Notes: generated by a model from the sequence alone, not told the origin. A stretch of DNA of 64,000 nucleotides from Chromobotia macracanthus (GCA_036877525.1 JAZGTH010000121.1:575001-639000), one strand, 5' to 3'; positions 13,466-27,700 are shown, numbered from the stretch's first letter. Made by a program: numbers and translations.

Positions 13466-13860
13466 ATATTCTGTCATTATTTAGTCCCCATCATGTTACC
13501 CCAAACCCATACTGTTATTTTTTCTGTGGAACACAATAGTCTTGATGCAGGTATGTGCTGCACTTTTTCATACAACAGAAGTACACAGTGACCAGGGACT
13601 GAGATTTGAGAGCTATTACAGAAGATACGATTGTTCCAACTTTAACAACTTTAGTTATAAGTTCCTCACACAATGCTATCTTACAGCCAGAAGACGTGAA
13701 GTATAATTTGCATCATCTTTGGAGCTGAACAAAAATGTTGGTCACTCTGCTTTAGTTGTATGAAAAAGTGCTGCATGACACATTTTGCAAAATTTCTTCT
13801 TTTGTGTTTCCCAAAGTCACGCAAGTTGGGAACAACTTGTGTGTGTAAATAATACTAAAA
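13466..13860. mobile_element. degraded fold-back MITE, copy 3
   Basis: The outer part ATTCTGTCATTATTTAGTCC with CTGTGGAACACAATA is faced by AATTTCTTCTTTTGTGTTTC near 13793. A separate internal inverted pair (13556-13576 and 13755-13775, core GCACTTTTTCATACAAC) matches at 20 of 21 positions. The terminal bases are lost or diverged. Confidence 0.55.
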
Positions 13861-15589
13861 TCATAATTGTAATTAAATCCAATTAAGATTAATGTTTTGA
13901 ACCTATTTACAATCTAGTCTACCCAAATAATCTTAGTCCATCAATAACAGTATAACAACTAATAATGTAATAAAGCTGCAGAAACAAAGTATATTTTGAA
14001 ATGAGCTACACAAACAGAAATGACTTCACTAGACTGGCTCAAGGTGACCCTGATTTAAAAATTGTTCAGTTACGCCCTCTCGCCAAAGCCGGAACTTGTA
14101 CTTTTAACCAGGAATGAGGGATGTTGAGTCAGGTGTGGACTTCCAAACTCAAACAAGGATTTTTTTCAGCAGCGAGAACAAACACAAAAAGGTTTTGTTT
14201 CTGTATTTAAAGAAGAGACTTGCACACATTGTCAGTACACAATATGCAAACATTTAAAGGGCTGCTAAAATGAAATTATATATTTACTTTAAAAGATAAA
14301 TATACTTAAAACACACAGTAAAAGAAATCGATCATAAATCATTATTTGATCTTGCATTCATCTCAGATTCCAGTCCTTTATTTTACTCTGTTCTCACTCA
14401 CCTTATCATCTTTCTCTCTCTCTCTCTCGCATCTAGGCCCTCTTCGTACACAAGGCAAAATGCATATTTTATATTTGCATATAAAAGGCACTGGCAGACT
14501 GACTTGCTTTTTCTACTAACCAACTAGATAACCAATTACACAAATAAATTGAATAATATAGCTCATAATATGGCACTGTTTTGCATATTAACCTTGCCTT
14601 TTTATTTTACTAACCAACTAGATAACCAACTGACTCGTGTACGCTTGTGATTTCACCATTACCGTTGACCTCAAAGGCAGTGACTGCGGCTGAAATCTGA
14701 TTGGTTGTTTGTGCTTACAGGCACAGACTTTAATTGGCTGACTCAGACAGGCCTGTCAGAGAAGCAAAGCTCTGCTTGGGTAGGCTTAGGCAGAGAAAAT
14801 GTAATTGGACAGGGCAGCCTAGCAAGAGTTTGATCGAAAACCTTTCACAGTGCAGCCATGTTTCAGCCTCTCCTGATCCAAAGCAATCAGAAAAGGCCAA
14901 AAGGAGGTTGTTTGTTTAGATTGCTTAACCTCCTCAAGCATTATCATGAGGATAAGACCTGTACACCACACGAAGGCTGGCCAGATGCCATTCTTTGTTG
15001 CGTTCTTAAGATTTGTCAAGAACAAACATTTAAATCCCAAAATAAAGAAGCCACAGAAAGTCATTTAACAGAAGCGAGAGTGATTTCATTGGCTGCTAGG
15101 TCCTGTCACTCACGCAGTACATTTGTATTTTTCCATTTTCAAAGCGTAAAGTACAGCTGCAGCCCACCAGGCTATGTAATGTGAATTTGAGGCCTCGCTG
15201 GTCAACACAACTGGCCACCAAATCACTCATTCCTAATGGAATCCTCGTATTTTTGAAGTAAACACCATATAAAACAGACTGTAATCTAAAGCAGTGATTC
15301 CCAACCTGTTTGTACAGTTTTTATACTGTGCAAACTATATACTGTATCCCCTAACCCTACCCTCACAAAAAAACATTGGCATTTTTTTAATTAACAAAAA
15401 AAAAAAATTACCATTAGTATGTATTTTAAGTGATTTAGTTTATGAGGACGCAGGAAGCATTTGTATTGCATTTGTATTGCATTTGTAACCTAGTGAACCA
15501 CATATTCAAACCTCCACAAACAACACACAAACCCCACAAAACACAATAATGCTTGATGACAAATCTGGATGAGTGAAGTTGATACTCAC

Positions 15590-15665
15590 AATGGCTCCGT
15601 TGACAGCGTTTTTATCATAGTACTTTTTCCTCTCATACTTGTCCCTGATGAAGAACTCCACAGCT
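15590..15665 (-). CDS. smap1: smap1 coding exon 4
   Basis: Finishes the split Gln codon and encodes AVEFFIRDKYERKKYYDKNA and VNGAI (to residue 138), the end of the ArfGAP domain. Human SMAP1 has AVEFFIRDKYEKKKYYDKN. The acceptor is TTTCAG and the donor GTGAGT (phase 0). Confidence 0.95.
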
Positions 15666-17355
15666 CTGAAACATTGCTCAGGAAAACTGAAAACACTGAT
15701 GCTTTTCAAATGACACTCATATTACAGCTATAAACATCATGGCATAAACAATTCTCTCACATTTAGGGAGGAATTCATTAGCGAATAAACAATGTTTATT
15801 TGCACATATTGTTTGTGTTGTTTTAGCACCCAGTTCACTAAAGGAATTATGCAAATGAGTTAATGATGCTAACACACCCACTTAATATTTAATCTAAGAG
15901 AGGGTAAGTAACTGTTCTCTCCATTCTCTCTCAAACTACAGCAAAAAGTAACCAGGCAACTAAGGCAACTTCAAAAGCCCAGTCTGAACCCTTGCATTGT
16001 TTTTGGATGATAAATCTCACTTTGGCTGGAGAACATTAATTGGCATCTTGCTCTGTTAGAGTATAACCCTGGTAGCACAGAGGTCAGTCATCTCACAGAG
16101 TGTCGGTTCTCTCTCCTCATTACTAAAAACACCAGACCACCAACACCCTGCCTCACCTGACCCCAGACATAGAGGGAGACAACTCGGCACTATTTTGTGT
16201 CTATTTTGAAGAGAGAAAAATATTCCAAAAAGGCAGCCACGCAAAGAGCTCAGCATAAGGCAGCTCCATGATCGCTAATAGCTTAATGTTTATGGTCAAA
16301 ATTAATGGTGTGACAAAACGTAATGTCTGGTTTGTGACAATAAGTAAAGTTTATTGTGCTTTACAGTCACCATATAAGTGTCAGCACTGTGAAGGGAAAA
16401 CAAATGCTTGAAAAAACATTGTTTTTCCCTAAACAACAAAACCATGTTTAAATCATTTGAATTGTGATTAGGTATCGGGCTATATAACAAAACTGACTTA
16501 TGTTACGGAAGATAAAAAGTTAACATACAGCCCTAAATGATCAACAGTGCGGCAACAAAAAAAGACTGCACTAAAATGTTTCAACCTGTTAAAATGAGAG
16601 GGGCGAGAGAGAGAGAAAGAGAGACACCCACACTAAAGCACAAAGATATGCATTTCCATCTGAAGAAACCACACCTGTGATAAAGCAAATTCCATCAAAG
16701 CTGTTTTGTGGTGGAAGCTAACCTTCGCTGTCCAGATTAATCAATTTTGACGGTTAAGAATATTTTACCTCATCGGTCAGCATACAAATGAAGCTATTTC
16801 CATAGCCACACCAAAAGTTTGAGCTGATAACAGGCCTCGGATGCCAGTGAAATTCAGTTAGGGGTTCTGAAGGCACCAACGAGAAGAATATGGAATTACC
16901 TGAACTGCCACACACACCCAATTAGACTGATGGTGTGAAATAAGTCGGAGGAGGATACCCGAGGCAAGGCGAGATAAAAAAAGATGGTGTACCTCCGGTT
17001 TCTGGCAGGCCTCAGTGTTAGTAGGTAGTTCCTGCTTATGCTTTGCTCTGTGTGAAGGTGCTGGAAACACCAGCTGTGCCTCTGGATCTCAGATCTGTAG
17101 ACAGGGGTGTGAAGTCACACAAGCTTCTTTCTGACAGATCTGCAAACGTCCACATTTACCAGTGTCTCTGGTGAGATGAGGGCTTCCCCACTGAAAGTTT
17201 ATGAATTTCATGACGCATATGCAGGGGGTTTGTGGGACTGTAACAGTGTTATGTCCAGATTACACTCCCCTTCTTTTCCTCCCAACATTTTTTCTCTTCT
17301 ACTTGTCAATCAAATTCTCCCAACAACTATACAAATGCATACAAAACAAGGATAC
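15666..17355 (-). other. smap1: smap1 intron 3
   Basis: Intron of 1690 nt. No repeat family or extra exon recognised. Confidence 0.85.
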
Positions 17356-17441
17356 TGGTCAGTTTGTGGCCGCCTGAAGTTTTCTGGGAGATGAGCTTCA
17401 TACAGCTGTCGTGCCTTGGTGTTGCCCATGCTCTGAACACT
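17356..17441 (-). CDS. smap1: smap1 coding exon 3
   Basis: Encodes SVQSMGNTKARQLYEAHLPE, then NFRRPQTD and two bases of the next Gln codon (residues 85-113). Human SMAP1 has MGNTKARLLYEANLPENFRRPQTDQ. The TKAR and NFRRPQTDQ words separate it from SMAP2 (NGKAN, FQRPEIDH). The acceptor is TTGTAG and the donor GTATCC. Confidence 0.95.
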
Positions 17442-18902
17442 CTACAAGAGAAAACAAAAAAGACAGATGAACAGAAATATAGCACAAAACAACAGGTGAG
17501 AATCAGCAATGACCTGGCAATCTAATATAACAATATCTGAAGGCTGATACAGAAGCGGGATGTAGAAAAACTAATGCAGAACAAAGATCTTCATATCATT
17601 AATTACAGGAATTTAAATGCACAGCATTTATAAAATAAAAAATTAAATGATTAAATGATTAATACCCTTGGAGAGCAATTTTAAAAACATAAATCTGCAC
17701 ACATTTGTTAGAGAGGGGATTTATTTTACGGTGAACTGAGACACAAATACATATTCATGCATATTCAAGGTGGAGGAGTCTAATGGGCTGCTATCCCACC
17801 CAATACCAAATCCCTTAAGATTCCTAACTAACAAAGCTCTTGTTGAAAACACATGACCTTTGACTTGAAACAGGTGTGAATACAGAGACCCTCTGGCAGA
17901 GATCCATGTAACCAGAGCACTAATTTCTAATTAACCGTGTAATCCAGTACACAACTGCTTGTGAAATCAAATCAATCGAATGTGTTCGAACATATACAAA
18001 TGACATGTATTTGCATTATCAGTTCAACGGCACGTTCATCCGAGTCTGTCAGAGACTAATTAATGTGGGAGAGATTGATCAGATTGAGGGAAAAGTGGAT
18101 GCAGAAAAACAGACAAGTAATTACCCATCAAGAATTAATTACCCATCCAGGCATCAATTAATATGCAAAGGAGATGCAAGATTCCCTTTCTGTTGCTAAA
18201 ACTCACATGAAGGAATTAATCTTTGACAGTGCTTTCACAGCAATACACAAACGGCCACACAAATACAGATACACACTCATTCTTATAATGGTAAGTGCAC
18301 ACTATCCTCTATGCAAATTTAAAGCAAAATGAACAAATATCAGTTTACAAAAAAAAATCAGGATAACTGATCAGTTTGCAACACTATCTCCTTACTTTAC
18401 CCCGATTCACAAGGGTAGGTTTATAATAATGATTTATAATTTGAGCTGTCATGTTCGATTTCCTAGGAAATGTCAGTTTGGCTTCATTTGACTTCAACAT
18501 ACATAATAAACGCAATTTTGCAAAGTAACCTGCAATTTTATGTTTAAAAAAAAGAGATGGCGGTACAGAGGCAAAAGTTAGGAATTGCAGAGAGACACCA
18601 GAGTTTTGTTTTCTGCTGTGTTGTTGCACAGTTTACACAACTAAACACAATAACCTTGAATAAAGACAAGGTCATTCTTGTCCTCGAGTGTAATGATTTG
18701 TTGACAACAAACAGCATAGAGTAATGTTTGTCGTTTATTTTGCAATAGCCAGAATCAGTAGTGACAAACAGCCAATTGGGTACACATCTAAAGGGCAGAT
18801 TTCAAACAAGTTCACATTTTATTGTAGCATTTGCAAGTTTTCGCAGCACAACTCACAAGCGCACACCAGATAAGGAAGACTTTCAGATACAAACACACAT
18901 AC
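17442..18902 (-). other. smap1: smap1 intron 2
   Basis: Intron of 1461 nt, containing dispersed repeat copy A (18380-18610). Otherwise nothing recognised. Confidence 0.85.
18380..18610 (+). mobile_element. dispersed repeat family R, copy A
   Basis: It shares CTCCTTACTTTACCCCGATT, ATGATTTATAATTTGAGCTG, then AGACTTCAACATACAT-like and AGAGATGGCGGTACAGAGGC with the copies at 53615 and 55271. The shared order and the terminal repeats of the 55271 copy point to a non-autonomous DNA transposon. Edges are approximate. Confidence 0.55.
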
Positions 18903-19036
18903 TTGTATCTGCTCGGGTGTCCATTGGTCCAGGTTGACTGATTTGACTCGTGATATGTGCACTCCCAGGTTCCGGTGGATTCCAGCACAGCGGATGCAAA
19001 TAAACACACCGAGATTCCAAGAAGCCCACCGAGGTC
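18903..19036 (-). CDS. smap1: smap1 coding exon 2 (ArfGAP catalytic core)
   Basis: Completes Gly40 and encodes to residue 84: GPRWASWNLGVFICIRCAGI, then HRNLGVHISRVKSVNLDQWT, then PEQIQ. It completes the CX2CX16CX2CX4R ArfGAP finger with Cys53, Cys56 and the arginine finger Arg61. The acceptor is CTCCACAG and the donor GTATGT. Near identity with mammalian SMAP1/2 makes this a firm call. Confidence 0.97.
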
Positions 19037-19341
19037 CTGTGGAGAAAGAGAGAGGTAAAAAGACGTGATGTTTAGACCTGTAGTGAACCACAGTAAAACA
19101 GATAACAGCATCATAACAGGCAGTGAAGAAACTGCAGTTTAAAAGAAGTCACTGGTGCTGCCTCATAATTCTGCCTCACTAAGACATCAAATAAACTGCC
19201 TTCTGCTTTGAAATTGACACAATATCTAAACTAGAACAGTCCAAATTTATACTGTGGTTATTCTGACTAATATTTGGAATGTGATATGAACTGCAGTGTA
19301 ATACTCTCACATTGCTGTGTCTGGTGTTGTGTAATTAGACT

Positions 19342-19407
19342 TCTATCCATCTATCCATCTATCCATCTATCCATCCATCCATCCATCCATCCATCCATCC
19401 ATCCATC

Positions 19408-19438
<31 letters not shown>

Positions 19439-19501
19439 GCAGACAGGCAGACAGGCAGACCAGGCAGACAGACAGGCAGACAGACAGGCAGACAGACAGG
19501 C

Positions 19502-19543
<42 letters not shown>
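19342..19543. repeat. compound tetranucleotide array (TCCA)n-(CAGA)n
   Basis: First TCTA/TCCA units to about 19408, then CAGA units with GGCA variants to 19543. Long open frames through it (HPSI..., TDRQ...) arise from the 4-bp period and are not genes. Confidence 0.95.
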
Positions 19544-19544
<1 letters not shown>

Positions 19545-21029
19545 TTCCAATATACGTCTTTTGTTTAATAATCACGTTATGCCTTATCGAGCTGTCAAAT
19601 TTATTTCCCTTAATTGTGCAGCCGTAATCCAAACAACAGAATTTTCAGCAGTGGCCACAAATCTATTTGATGAAGGTGGAGATCCAAGCATCAGATGAGC
19701 GCAGCAGGTAGCCCACCTGCTAACAAAATCAACACAGCCAACAGCCTCAGTTACGCCAACAAATCTACTTTGTCGAAACTGCATTGTGAAACTCCTGATC
19801 TCATCAGCCACAAGAAAAAGAGGAAAAATATGAGTCAGGCTAGAATACAGACTGCATGCGATTAACTTAAACCCGGTGTGTGTAATATAGAGATCTCAGA
19901 GGTAACTGTAATAGCATGTGGGCGGGTGGCACAAGTTCAGTCTGACTACAGATGCTAAGAAAGGAAGAGACGGAGGTCATGCATCTTTCCGCACTGTTCA
20001 GAGCTGGCTTACAGAGACTAAGTGTGAGAGTTGATAGCACTGAGGTGGGTGCGGGTGGAAGCGGATAGATTGGAGGGTGGGGGTGCAGCGGAGCGCTCCT
20101 GACAGCTCTCGGATGGTTGGTTGGTTGGTGTCGGCGAGAGCACTGCTTCTGAAGGGCTATAAATCACAGAGTTAGCTGGGAAATGGATTTCTGTGGTTCA
20201 TCCGCCCTCTTTGGCTTTATCTACACCTGTCAGCCATCTTAGGACACATCCAATTGTCTTCCTCTGTCTCACACTTTCTTGCAGCATGGAGCTGTAACCG
20301 TGGCAGTGGGGGAGGGTGGCAGGGTATCTGTTTTCAGCTGCAGGATGCTTGGCGTGGGGTAGCATGTCCGTGAGACAACAGTAGAGTAATCCACTGATGC
20401 TGACAATGCCACCCACACAGCTCCTTAATACAAAACACACCATAACAAAATCCAATATTACTGCATAATGTTATATCATTATTGATCAATATGGTCAATA
20501 TTCAGGTCACTTTACTTTCTATACAAATAATGGAGCAAATTCAATTTACAAATTAAAGGGACGTCATCTCATTTGATTAAGTTCTCTTTATTTGTAGCTT
20601 GACAAAAAGACTGATAACAATAACCACTGCAAAAACAGCTTTACGTCTTGTAACACTTCAGTAAACAAATAAAAAAATAAAAGTGAATATTATAAAACAG
20701 ATAACTCTGATTCTAGAACTCTAATGGCATCTAACTTAAAACAGAGGATGTGTGCCAAGCGCAGAACTTTCTGGCAACTATAAACAACTCAACTCTGCTT
20801 TACTTAAACACTTATTAACAAATTCTTCCTGATCTTGACTTGTTTCACATTACTCGCTCTCTCATGTTAATAACATCATATAAACAGTACAGCAAAATCT
20901 CCATTAGCTGACACATTTCTTACATTGCATGGTACACACACATACACACCTCATCCTATTAGATCCATTAGCATAACAAACAAAACTGCACAGTTTCTTC
21001 ATTTTTAAGCATGTTCACAATTCAACCTG

Positions 21030-21330
21030 CATGATTACTTGGGATTTTAATGGCTATTTTGCCTTTGTTCTCCTCCCAGCTGATAAAAGAGGACGGCATC
21101 CTATTGAACAAGCCAATAGGATTCCCCCAAACCCCAGCAAAATAATGCAGTAATGAGAGCGAGTGGGAGTCTTTTATCTCTCACCCAGCCCAAACTGGCT
21201 GCACAGGCTCCGTCTGCCATTTCCCAGATTTATTAGCTCAATAAAAGGCTGCAAGATTGTGTCTCACAACACTGCACCAGGAGCTGCATAACTCAACCAC
21301 AATTAAAGAGGGTTAATTTGTCATTGAGCG
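21030..21330. promoter_or_regulatory. candidate conserved non-coding block in smap1 intron 1
   Basis: About 300 bp of balanced base composition without simple repeats. It has homeodomain-like ATTA cores and an inverted pair of about 8 bases, CCTATTGAACAAGCCAATAGG, near 21100-21120 (a CCAAT-containing palindrome). It looks like an enhancer, but conservation cannot be tested here. Confidence 0.2.
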
Positions 21331-23715
21331 GAGCCCTGCGCAGTGAAGGGTGCTGCGGCCCTGCAGAGGAAAAGTGTTGGAGGAACTCTTACACTGAAAC
21401 TCTGCAGTGGGGACTGAAGATTCTCCTGCCTTCAGGACTTTACTAAATGGGAAAATGGCCTCTAACCTCTTTACTTATTAAAGGCAGGGTAGGCAATTTT
21501 GTAGAAGCTAGCGACAGCAAGCAAGCTAGCAAGCAAGATCACACCCTCCCTTCAGAGTGCTCTCCAAAGAATGGCCTCCTCCAAAACATATGCATAAACG
21601 CATACATAATTTGACAAGTAGGAGAAACTGTCATTGCATCTGGACTGAATGCAATGATTGGACGAACATTTCATGATCCTGCACCTTCCACCAGACATAT
21701 TTATATAAATATATTTGGACCACTGATATTTAATATTACAAACCATATTACAATGTAATGCATATTTTTCAAGGGCCTTCATATTTAATGACCGTTTTCA
21801 CACTCAAAAACAAATAAAAGAGATTTCCTCTCATTTGATTACTCTCACTTATTTGGGAATCTAAAAAAAAAAAACAATACAATTATTCATAACAAATGAA
21901 TGATTAAACTGGCAAAAATATGAAACCAACCAGCTGACTCGTAAGACTCAAACAGTAATGCATAATAGAAGTGATTGTATAAACCACACACAGCTGTGAC
22001 AGAGTAAACGCACACCAGTATCTACACAAGCAGCATGGCATGTCAGAGCTAAATCATTCCTATTATAAATTAATGAAGCTGAAAATGCTTGTCTATGACA
22101 GTTTGCATAGTAAACTACAGATTTTTGCTTGGTGTTGGATTTGCACCCAAGACATTCTGCAGTATAAACACTATAGCAGAATCTCTAACCATTAACCCAT
22201 TTCTAAAATAACCCAATATGTCTCCATACTGCCCAGTCCAACCAAGACGGATGTTAAGACCAGCTCTAAACATGGCCTCTGATAACCGACCCACAATGGA
22301 GGTCAGATAACTAACTGCTATCTCTATTACCTCTTAAATTTTAAACTTACAAACTGGCTTTTCACAATCTTTGCACATTCGCAGACAGGTTTACATAAGC
22401 AGGAAGTGCAGTAATGAACCGGTATGAAACATCAAAAAACCAGACGGGTCATGACCTATGACCCCATCCCAGCTCTGTCTGTCTCCTATGCTCTGAGGAT
22501 GAAAGATGGCCTCCAGTGTTCAGAAGAGTGATTTTCTACTCTTCATCTTTCCTTCTCCAGTCCATTCATTACCCGCACAGCTGGCTGCAGCAAATGTGTT
22601 AAGAAGCCGCCGGGCCCCTCAGTCAACATACACTGGCTAACAATTCAGCATTCCTCTCAGAAGAAACCAGAACCTGATGCTGTAAACACATACATTCATC
22701 CATAGAGCACTAAGAGTGACATACAAAGCGCTGCATGAAATCGCCTCAGAATGGCTGAGGCATGTTATATTTAGACCTAAACAGAACATACTGCATTTAG
22801 CAGCTGGCTTGTGAGATAACACATTTTCATGAAAGTCTACAAATGTGACGCACTCTGTGAGTGTGGCCCTCCCCTGAGAACTCAATTAAAATCAGGCTAA
22901 ATAAAAAATTCTGTGTCTAAACATTCAGATCAGGCCTCATCGGGCCCCGAGACTTTGCGCATGTCTTTACAGCAAGAGATTTACAGTTAGTTCTGTGGTC
23001 CACGGGCCCCTGCCCATTTCATTGCAGGGTCACTCAAAATGTATAAGCCCGTAGCTCATTTGCCTGCACAGAACACCCAATCCACAATGAATACACAATG
23101 TTCCAAACACATACACACTTCATCTCTTTGTACCTCACGTCACTTGTACCTTTGTGGCACCTGTCTCACTGAAAATTGAGTGGCCGCATCGCTTCATCAA
23201 TGTCACACCAAAGCTACAACAGAGCATTTGTCAAAATAAACAATACTCCCTTCTGCCCTCCATCTTTCAATTCTGGGGGCATGGGTAACCGCAGAGACAA
23301 GAGCCCCACTCTCTCTCTCTCTCTCTCTCTTTTCACTTCCTTCCTAATCCACTCCTTTAGCTTTGCCAGCGGGGGTGGAGAGAGAGTACAGAGGCAGGGA
23401 GAAAGAAAGGGGACAAGAGTGAGGTACTGTACTTCACCCAAAAACCTCAAAGTACTTGAGGATCCTCCAGCTACGGTCGGGTAACACTTCAAAAGCCTGG
23501 TGCTGATTGTAATGGTTTGGTCCAGGGATAACAGCCAGCTGCTGCATTGGGACCCAGTGCACAGTGCACAGGACCCAGCACGGCTGTCCACCACATTGCC
23601 TGAGTTGTTTTTATAAGCTGATTAGGACCCAAACCTTGCAACACATATCTAGGCATGATTCTGTGTACTAGAAAGATATTACTGTTGGTCACACATGTTC
23701 CTGTAGCTAAAATGA

Positions 23716-23855
23716 CTGTTCCTGCAGTTCAACTGGTAGAGCATTGCGTTGCAAAGGTTATGGGTTCGACTCACACATACTGATAAAACACATAGCTTAA
23801 ATACACTGTAAGTTGCTTTGGATAAAGTGTCTGCCAAATGCATAAATGTAAAAAC
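23716..23855 (+). mobile_element. tRNA-derived SINE (copy 2)
   Basis: Same family as the copy at 1285. A box-like TTCAACTGGTAGAGC and a B box GGTTCGACTC (23763-23772) that fits the tRNA consensus. The tail is TGTCTGCCAAATGCATAAAT. It lies inside smap1 intron 1, antisense to the gene. Confidence 0.75.
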
Positions 23856-24730
23856 AGACAGTTTTACTACATTACATGAATGAAAACACTAAATAAATTC
23901 AGAGGCTATGGAGACTTTTAGATGTTATGGACATTAGTCAGTATAGAAGCCATATTTAATTTAACATCAATGAAAACAAGGCTTTAGTTTAATCTTAAAC
24001 ATGACGTTTAAGTTAAACATAAGGATTCATGTTTCAAGGGTGAAAAAAGTAGTGATATTTCAATTTGCCATACTAAATCGATATTCGGACATCAAGAAAC
24101 AATACTTTTCACAAACATTCTTGTACAAAATTAAATAGGAGGTTGACCAAGTCAAGAAAAGAACCACCTAACAAAGAAACTGCAATATTTTAATGTAACC
24201 CAGTCTATTTTTCATTGTTCAAATACTTTTAATGTTAAAGTCATTGAAGATTGAGCACCAGGGTACAGACTACACTAAAATACCTCACTTTTATTCAAGT
24301 CAAATTAAATATGGCATCTACACTGGTTCAGTTTTATAAATGTGTGAGTGTGTAGGTAACCCAGAATGCATTGCAGCACAGTCAGTTTCTTTCAACATAA
24401 ATGCTGCACTTCTAAATAACATAAGACAGTTCTGATGACGTTTATATAACAGACTGTGTGTGCGTGTGTGTGTGTGTACGCCTCATTGGATCTGTGAGGG
24501 CAAGCCACATTTGTACAGTACATCTGTGTGCATCACTAACTAAGTGACTGTGAGTGTCGACTACTGAGTATAGGTCATTGCACAAAGCATCTCTGAACAC
24601 AACAGTGGGATGCAGTCATAAACAGGAAGTGAAGCGGCAGGAGCTTCCTGTGGTGGCACTCACCCTCATCCAGGTCCAGAGAAAGAGTGGAATCACCACA
24701 ACAGTCTCTCAAACAGAAATTTGGTATGGG

Positions 24731-24762
<32 letters not shown>
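24731..24762. repeat. (CA)n microsatellite
   Basis: Pure CA tract in smap1 intron 1. Confidence 0.95.
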
Positions 24763-24765
<3 letters not shown>

Positions 24766-27700
24766 TTTGACTATGTAAGGTCACCCACTGAGCCTTTTAT
24801 AAGCGCTGCTGCCATTTTCTTAAAAGGCTCCATTTTTCTCTCATTAAAAAGGGTGACGAAAGAAACAATTACATCACACAGCAGAACACACACACATCCA
24901 TCACAATGTGGACCTTTTCAACACCAAATAACCGACTGTGAAGTGTGTGTGTGTGTGTACTGGTTATCCAAAACCAGTGCAGAAAATGCTTTTGATTATG
25001 TAACAGTAGAAAGCGGCTGAAATACGTGCTTCTGCTCTGTCCATCACATATGTAACCTTTAGTGCAGATGCCAGCTGTACAGACCCTCAGCATTTGTCAT
25101 AATGAAGATTCTCAGTATAATAAAAAAAAACAGAAGTCTATGCCTATGGTGACATATCCAAGTGAAGTGGCTTCTGAAATAAGAAAACAAGATAGGACAG
25201 AACTTGATTTCATTCTTCAGGAATTGATTGGATCATTGAAAGCTGGAGGGATATAAACTGCTTGGCCATTGGACAGTCAATACTGCTCCGCCCTCTGACA
25301 CCAGTCATCAAGAGAAAAGATGACATTTCATGGGCGGGGGGATGGTTAATGTTTTTGATCAAAGATTACAAGGGCACGTCAGTATTTTTTCTTTAAAAAC
25401 ATGGATAAATCGTTTATAACACTGCATTATTTATTTTTTAAAAAATCTTATTTTGAATCATATTTTGTACTTCATTGTGACTTTAATATTTTTAAGTTCA
25501 ACTTTGTGTATGGTGGAATTCAATTTCAATTAATAAGGAAATTAATGAACACTTCAATATTAAATCTATTGACAGCACAAATGTAATCGCATCAGTTGCT
25601 CGAGGCTGCTTATGTGTTGCATTAATTGGTGTTGGAACGTACTGCAAGGGTAAGATTACACTGTTCTGCACCGGTAAGCGTTTTCATTCTCTTTCTCTAG
25701 AAACACCCACACAGATAAACACCCAAAAAACAAGAAACAGACGCACACAGCAAGTGTATCTCGACACCGACCTTAACAGAGGCGGCGACCTGCAGAGCTG
25801 AGAGGATTTATCTGAAAACTAACAGTGATGCATGACACATTGACACTGAATACATATAGACTAGCTTCCCTCTGAACCACATGAGAAACTAGATTACTAG
25901 AATAGACCCAACGTGATAAATGTACCCGTGAACACAGGACTTCACACCAACCAAATTACAACCTGTCAGACTCTCAGCTGGTGCTTCCTAAAACGCAGTA
26001 AGTGGTTTGATCGGCTCCTGTTACGCTAAAGATACGCAGTCAATGAAGACAGATCAGAGATAAGAGGAGCAGAGTAAACAGATGGGAATAGAGGTTTTGT
26101 ATCAAGTAGTTCCAGAACTCTTAGCTTTTGTTTAGTTGGATCTTAATTTAAAAGACTAAAGGAATAAAGAGATGGAAAAGGCACGCTGCCCAGAAAACAG
26201 ACAGGAGAACTTTCACTGCATTGCTCCACCTATACTCTATCCTCACAGCGCCCCCTAGAGGTGAAGACAAACACTGCATTTCCTTTCAATAGTGACATTG
26301 TGAGGGACACCAAGTGAACAGAGACTAACTAGTTAAAAACGTCAAGCAGAGAGCTTAAATAACCACATATCATTAGTTTTAGAGTACTGTGGCCTTTAGT
26401 TCATCTGCGTTACATCTTTTATGCTGCAATTTTGTCCAAAAACTGGCGATTTTGAGATTATCAGTTGTGGTGTAACCAGTGGCTGTTCTGCAAGTTACTG
26501 TTTTATTTCTAAAATCTACTCAAAACCTTATCAACAAATAACACAAATTATTTCAGCAATGTGTTTATCCACTGCCATCATTAAACTGGTTTTGAAGATA
26601 TATAGAGAGAGACAGAGGCATTAATATTGAATTGGTATGAGACTCATATTGATTGACCACAAATTAACAGTAGCCCCTAGTTCCCTCATACTAATTGACT
26701 GTGGTCAAGACAGACAGCAGCCCAACACCAGTAACAGCAACCTGAGGACAGACTGCCAGCAATGCCGCAAAGCATTGTGGGGGAAAGCGAATCACACTGA
26801 GAACAGCATGTGCCCAGCATAAGCCAGTGACACTCCAAATGTACTTTATACTGATCCTAGGCCTGTCAACGTGTCCCAGACAGCCACAGAAACAGCGCAT
26901 CACTGCACTGCAGTCATCACCATCATAAACAATGACTGATGCTTTTTTAATAATTTACATAAAACAAGCCTTAAAAGCACTGAAAAACCTAAGATTAAAA
27001 AAAGAGCAGAAAATAGGAGATCCATCTTTACAAAACAGCAGAAACTCTTTGATTTTACAAACCTGAAACCAACACAAAGCGGATTCAAAACACTCAGACC
27101 TTCATCTTCACAGACGCAAGCTTATAACAGCAGACGCCATGTGACAAGACACTCTACAAAGCCCCCATATAAATTAAGACTTCAATTAAAGATTAAAGGC
27201 AGTCACAGAGATCCTGAGAGAACCAACTTTTTCATTAGAAGAAAAAAGATCCTGTTAAAAGCGAAGCTTCACTTTGCCAGTCTTCTGAGGTAGAACACAC
27301 ACATGCACACACTGAGCTTCTCAAAACTGGCGGTGAAGTCCGACAGAGTTCAGCCTCACAGAGAGAAGACTAGCTGAGCATGAAATTAGAGTCTCTATTT
27401 CAGTCTAGCAGGAGAAAGACATCTGACAGAGTCTGAAAGAAAAGGTGTGTGTATGCAGCTGTGTGTGTATGTGTGTGTGTGTGTGTGTGCACCAGTGAGG
27501 AAAGGAAAGGAGGAGAGGGACGGGGGTAAAGGTCTCGACACAGGGGCTGTCCTGTCAGGCGGGAAGAAATGGAAAAACAGAGTCAAAACAAAGTAAAGTT
27601 GATTCGTGCTGACCTCTGTAATCAACCATAATGGTCCCTGCTGGCTTTGCAAGATGCTGTGAAAAGCAAGTTTTTTTTACGTCTTTACATTTGAACCACC

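Larger units (their letters stand above)
9409..15589 (-). other. smap1: smap1 intron 4
   Basis: Intron of 6181 nt holding a CA tract (9639-9712) and two fold-back MITEs (10642-10918, 13466-13860). The remainder, including 11000-13400 and 13900-15500, is unique-looking DNA without a supported gene. Confidence 0.85.

Noticed and set aside
19274..19632. Open frames of 93-117 codons with HPSI, TDRQ or CLSV repeats
   Set aside because: Created by the 4-bp period of the TCCA/CAGA array; open on both strands.
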